A DNA stretch of 64,000 bases from Eudorina sp. 2006-703-Eu-15 (lineage: Eukaryota; Chlorophyta; Chlorophyceae; Chlamydomonadales; Volvocaceae), in assembly GCA_003117195.1 (NCBI GenBank), contig BDSI01000024.1:1091168-1155167 (forward strand). Reading direction: 5' to 3'. Both the position numbers and the translations under genes were made by a program. Every line of letters starts with the position of its first letter. Position 1 is the first letter of the stretch. The notes under the pieces were generated by a model. It worked only from the letters and a program-made list of their open reading frames with translations. It did not search any database and had not been told where the DNA came from. This document shows positions 60,218-64,000 of the stretch, piece after piece.

Positions 60218-60396
60218 TGGTAGTATTCCGAGCGCGCCAAAAGCGCGCCAAAAATCGACAGCGCTCTTCCGACACCGCCGCCTTCTATTCATGTTAGGGA
60301 TCGGGCTTTGGGTTATCTTTGCACGCATACGGGCAAATTAATGGGAGCCGCTCGGACCCTCGCATATCACGCACTCCTGTTCTGCTTGCTTTAATA
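60218..60396 (+). repeat. 179-bp dispersed repeat, copy 2, with 11-bp flanking duplication
   Basis: About 95% identical to 9394-9572 and of the same length. It is bordered by the exact direct repeat acacatacagc at 60207-60217 and 60397-60407, which looks like a target-site duplication from insertion. No open frame and no obvious terminal inverted repeat are present. Confidence 0.9.
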
Positions 60397-60774
60397 ACAC
60401 ATACAGCCAGGTCCGGGGTGAAACTACGAATGCAGGAAGCATTACAAATGGGATGGGACGTGTCAGGGGAGGGCCCGCGATTTCCATCACCGGGGATCGC
60501 GAGGAGGTGGGGGAGCACCGAGGACTTGCATGGGGGGCGCCCAGGCCTGCGTTACTGTAAGGCCCAAACCGATACCGCAAGGGCGATGTCGGAAACAGAT
60601 CACACACGTGCGCGCGCGCACACATTTCTCGTGCGTGAAGCTCTTCCGTAGTTAGTGTGAGCTGTGTGATTTGCTTTGCGGTGGTGGCGCGGTTGCCTTG
60701 TTCGCCGCGCCTACATATGGTAAGTATTTTCTTGCAGGTTATGTGGTAAGTATATTTGCACCTGGGATCGGGCG

Positions 60775-60797
60775 GGCGGGTTTCAGTGCTAAACACA
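60775..60797 (+). repeat. GGGCGGG...CTAAACACA element
   Basis: gggcgggtttcagtgctaaa then cac follows the lead gtatatttgcacctgggatc, in the gap between SAE1 and the MYND gene. Confidence 0.75.
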
Positions 60798-61412
60798 TTT
60801 CTCGTACACACACATGTCGTCCTGTATGCCGCGCCATCACCAAAGACTCTCACCAAAGAGGTGAGGTGAGGTGAGGTGGTCGACGACGTGGACCTGGGTT
60901 GCGTCAAGTCCTGCCTCCGCAGATGCGGCACGGTACGGTACGGTACTGCCCCAAGAGATGACACCGACAGCCAACATCCTCACTTCCTCAGCGTGTTGTT
61001 CTCCTCCGTGGCAAAACACATCGCCCACGGCCCTCACCCGGCAGCAGCTGCAGCAGCTGTGCGACGTGGCACCTCCCCCAACGGGCTTTGGCTGATGCCC
61101 GGCAGCTGATGCCCAGCACGCACCGGGGTTGTCGGGGCTTGCGCAGCGCACGTCGCGCTGGCTAGTGCCACACACCTACTGCACACCCATTAGGGCTACA
61201 CAGTATACACCACACTAGGGCGACACCACCTGCACAAGCCGCACCGCACCACCCGCACAAGCCGCACCACTACGGTACCTCCATCGCCGCATTCGCAGTC
61301 CCGTCCCACCCGCCAGTCCTGTCCCACGCCTCATTCCCCGGTTTCCCCTCCCATCCCCGCTGCCCGCCACCTGACGAAAACAGATCCCGCGCTCGCCTGC
61401 GTACAAACTCCG

Positions 61413-63297
61413 TTACCGCGCCTTACTGCTGGTTCTGCTGGATTGGCTGCTGCTGCTGCTGCTGTTGCTGCCCCCGGTGTTGCTGCACCGGCCCCGGGCA
61501 CACGCGGGCATTGCCCCCCCCGTCTGCCAGTGCTCCCACAGGCACGCCGGGCCGCAGTACGACACCGCCCCGCAGCGGCGACACGTGCGCTGCAGCGGCA
61601 GCTCCGCCTCGCTGGGCCCGTCCAGGTTGACGCAACCCGGGTTGCCGCAGCTGGGCAGCACGGGTCCTGCCCCGCAGGACGCCTCAGGGCCCACCGCCGC
61701 AACCCGCAGCAGCAGCCGCCCCACGTCATCGGTGGTCGCCGTCGTCCCGAACACAGTGCTGCGTGGAAGCCTGGCCTTGGACCCACCCGCCGGCGTCTCT
61801 TCCACACCCTCGCGGAGGAGCCGCCCGCGGGCCGCCTCGGCCGCCGCGGCTCCTCCTCCGCCGCCGGGACCGCCTCTTCGCAGTCCACCTTCGGGAGTAC
61901 AGCCACGATGTCGTACACTGCGGCATCGCACACCTGTACGACAACCCTGCCGAGCTCCTCGACGCTGAACGAGGACGTCAGGCGACGGTAGGTCTGCAGC
62001 GCGCCGCCGCCGGATGACGACACGAGGACCCTCTCGGCCATCTGGAACTGATCCCCGCCGGCCGCCAGCATCCGCCTCAGCCGCCACAGCAGCGCCGCCA
62101 TCAGCTGCCCCGCCGCCATGTCCTCCAGCAGCAGCTGTCGGAGGCTGCAGGCGGCGGCGGCGACGTCCGCCGCGGACTGGACGAGCTGTGCGGAGCTGCC
62201 GCCACCACCACCACCACCACCACCACCACCACCACCACCACCACCACCACCACCACCACCACCGCCGCCGCCGCCGCCACCGCCACCGCTGCGACTCGCG
62301 TCACCACCACCCGGCTGCGGCGGAGCCTCGCCGCGGGTGGATGGTTGCGGTGGGGGGTTCCACCGCCTGCTCCTCGGCCGATGCAGTGTCCCGCGAGCTC
62401 CGGTACGCGTCAGGCAGGCAGGCCACCCACACCATCAGCTCGCCGCACAGGGTCAGTGTCCCCTGCAGCCGCCCCTGGTCCTCCGCGGCCGGCTCCCCAC
62501 CCGCGTCGGGCTTCACGTGGACCCCCTCCCGCGCCCGCGCCCGCTCCCGCTCCGGGTCCAGGTCCAGGTCCCCCTGCCCCAGCAGCGCCAACGCCGCCCG
62601 AGACACCAGGTGCAGCGTCTGCCGGGCGGCGAGCCACAGCATGTGCAGCAGCTGCCGAGTGGGCTTGGACGGCCCGCCTGGGGTGTGGGTGATGGGGTCC
62701 GGGGCGGCCTGTGGCGCCCCGGTCGACCGCAGGTCGGGCCCGGCGGCCCCCGCTGGTGCCCGGGTCCCCCCCAGGAGCGGTCGCCCGCTCAGCCGTGTAG
62801 TCACCGGGGGCGTCGTTATGCAGTCGGCGGCTGATGTCCCTACCGCCGCCATCCGCACCGGCACCGCCGCCGCCGCCCTCGCCGCCGCCGGCACCGTCGC
62901 GGCCCGCCAACCGCTCCGTCGGGGCCCCGACGCGAGCGTCCTGCGGCGTGGTGGGCGCGACGACCCACGGGACGGCTGCAGCCGCCGGCTGGTCGACCGC
63001 GGCGCGACCGGTGCAGCTGACCGCGTACCGAGCGAACCAAGAGAGCCAGATGCGCAGGTCGGTGAGGCGCGTTACGTCAGCCTGCGCTAGCAGCTCGGCG
63101 AAACGGTTCCCTCCGGCACCGCCGCCACTGCCGCCGCTCCGGCCTCCTCCACCGCACCCCTGGAGCTTACTGACGTCCCGCACGTCCTGCACCAGCACCC
63201 TCAGAAGCTTCGAGGTGGTGGACAGAATTGAGACGACCTGCCGTACATCGCCGTACGCTAGGATGTGAGCGAGCGTCGGCCACCTGCAGTCCAGCAT
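61413..63297 (-). pseudogene. MYND zinc-finger protein, reading frame broken three times
   Basis: The C terminus carries a clear MYND finger (61649-61500): CGNPGC, then QRTCRRCGAVSYCGPACLWE, HW and a final C, a Zn-binding protein-interaction module that is greatly expanded in volvocine algae. Coding-like sequence upstream lies in three frames. 63297 to about 62770 reads MLDCRWPTLAHILAYGDVRQ and NRFAELLAQADVTRLTDLRI. About 62770 to 62355 reads TRQLLHMLWLAARQTLHLVS and CGELMVWVACLPDAYRSS. About 62355 to 61865 reads LVQSAADVAAAACSLRQLLL and QMAERVLVSSSGGGALQTYR. The rest is in the second frame again. The first two shifts coincide with a G7 run (62766-62772) and a C6 run (62352-62357). Coding character continues upstream of the first ATG (GYLPLLERSLRSEFERAVRA at about 63400-63340). 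It is either a decayed copy or an intact gene with sequencing indels or very short introns. Confidence 0.65.
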
Positions 63298-63678
63298 TGC
63301 CAGCCGCTGAACCGCCGCGTCCCGTGGGTCAGTGCCGGCGCGGACGGCTCGTTCGAACTCCGACCGAAGGGATCGCTCCAGGAGGGGCAGATAGCCGGCG
63401 GCGGCGAGGGCCGCAGGTCGCCCTCTGCCAGTGAGGGGCGAGACGGCAGAGGGCGAGGGAGGAGAAGTCGCAGGGGTGCGACCGAACTGAGGTGGCTGGC
63501 GAATATCATTGGGCTGATTATATGGCAGCGAAGGCTTGTGGTTAAACGCGTTGGAAGCGTGCGCTGAAGGGACATGATGACTATTTTCTTCTCATGTTAC
63601 GCTGAAGTGAAACCGTGATCAGCCTTCCTAAGGGCGACGGTGGTAGCTCGGTTGCTGTTCCCGCGTCGTCGCGTCGCC

Positions 63679-63699
63679 TTTTCCCGCGTCGCGGGAAAA
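63679..63699. promoter_or_regulatory. Perfect palindrome made of two E2F-type sites
   Basis: ttttcccgcg and [13 protein letters not shown] exact reverse complements around a single t. Each arm contains TTTCCCGC, which fits the E2F/DP consensus TTTSSCGC. It stands about 380 bp upstream of the first ATG of the MYND frame and could serve that gene or one beyond the right edge. The motif match is seen; binding is inferred. Confidence 0.55.
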
Positions 63700-64000
63700 T
63701 AAGGCACTCTCTGCATTGAGAGACCGCCTAAAGTTCGCGCGCAGCATCGATCGCCGCACGAGGTGGACACAGGGGCATACCGTAGCCTGCAGCCGTGAGC
63801 AGACCCATGGGTCGCGGCACCCACCCCGCCACCCGCCCAGCGGAATGTGTTCCCCTCTCGCAGCTTGTTCCCCTCTCGTGGAATGCAACCCCAGAGGATG
63901 ATATCCCATGTTCCCATCGCTTGTACTGTACGGCATACCGTATACCTTGCCGTACAAATCCCTTTCGCACGCACCCTGCGGGTCGGGCAGCTCCGGCAGC

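Larger units (their letters stand above)
59210..61412. other. Convergent intergenic region with repeats
   Basis: Apart from the GGA repeat, the 179-bp element and one GGGCGGG-type element, nothing gene-like is seen. It includes the 3' UTRs of SAE1 and the MYND gene. Confidence 0.5.

Overview
The window is nuclear DNA from a green alga, most probably a volvocine one (the Chlamydomonas / Gonium / Volvox group). The grounds are intron-dense genes with clean GT-AG borders, very GC-rich exons carrying long Ala, Gly and Pro runs from GCC/GGC triplets, AT-richer gaps between genes, a plastid ribosomal protein with a transit peptide, a MYND-finger protein of the kind expanded in these algae, and plant/algal-type ATG2, condensin and SUMO E1 proteins. 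Species cannot be decided by reading alone.

Layout, left to right. The last exon of a NUDT18-like Nudix hydrolase (+) ends at 475. A long gap follows, then three minus-strand genes: plastid ribosomal protein bL17 (3055-3932), a very large unrecognised low-complexity membrane protein (6656-15115, about 2555 aa), and a 17-exon ATG2 autophagy lipid-transfer protein (17869-33629, about 3038 aa). ATG2 stands head to head, 543 bp apart, with the condensin II kleisin NCAPH2 (+, 34173-39471). NCAPH2 converges on the diphthamide enzyme DPH1 (-, 40205-43903). DPH1 diverges from a LigB/DODA-type extradiol dioxygenase (+, 45655-48874). That gene converges on a SnoaL-like protein (-, 50199-51593), which diverges from a small membrane-anchored protein with two WW-like motifs (+, 52546-54690). 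The SUMO E1 subunit SAE1/AOS1 (+, 55442-59209) follows; it hosts a large CCCCT microsatellite in one intron and an antisense tRNA-Trp in another. A MYND-finger gene (-, about 61413-63297) closes the window; its reading frame changes three times. A perfect E2F-like palindrome lies just upstream of it.

The genes are housekeeping functions with no evident common pathway: plastid translation, autophagy membrane growth, chromosome condensation, eEF2 modification and SUMO activation. The exon chains given here were built by matching splice sites, codon phase and family conservation, and every internal junction listed keeps frame. The noncoding DNA is rich in tandem repeats and in several short dispersed repeat families, including a 179-bp element present twice, one copy with an 11-bp flanking duplication. 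I found no bacterial-type operon, CRISPR array, phage or integrated-virus gene. The least explained objects are the large membrane protein and the intron-associated short repeats.
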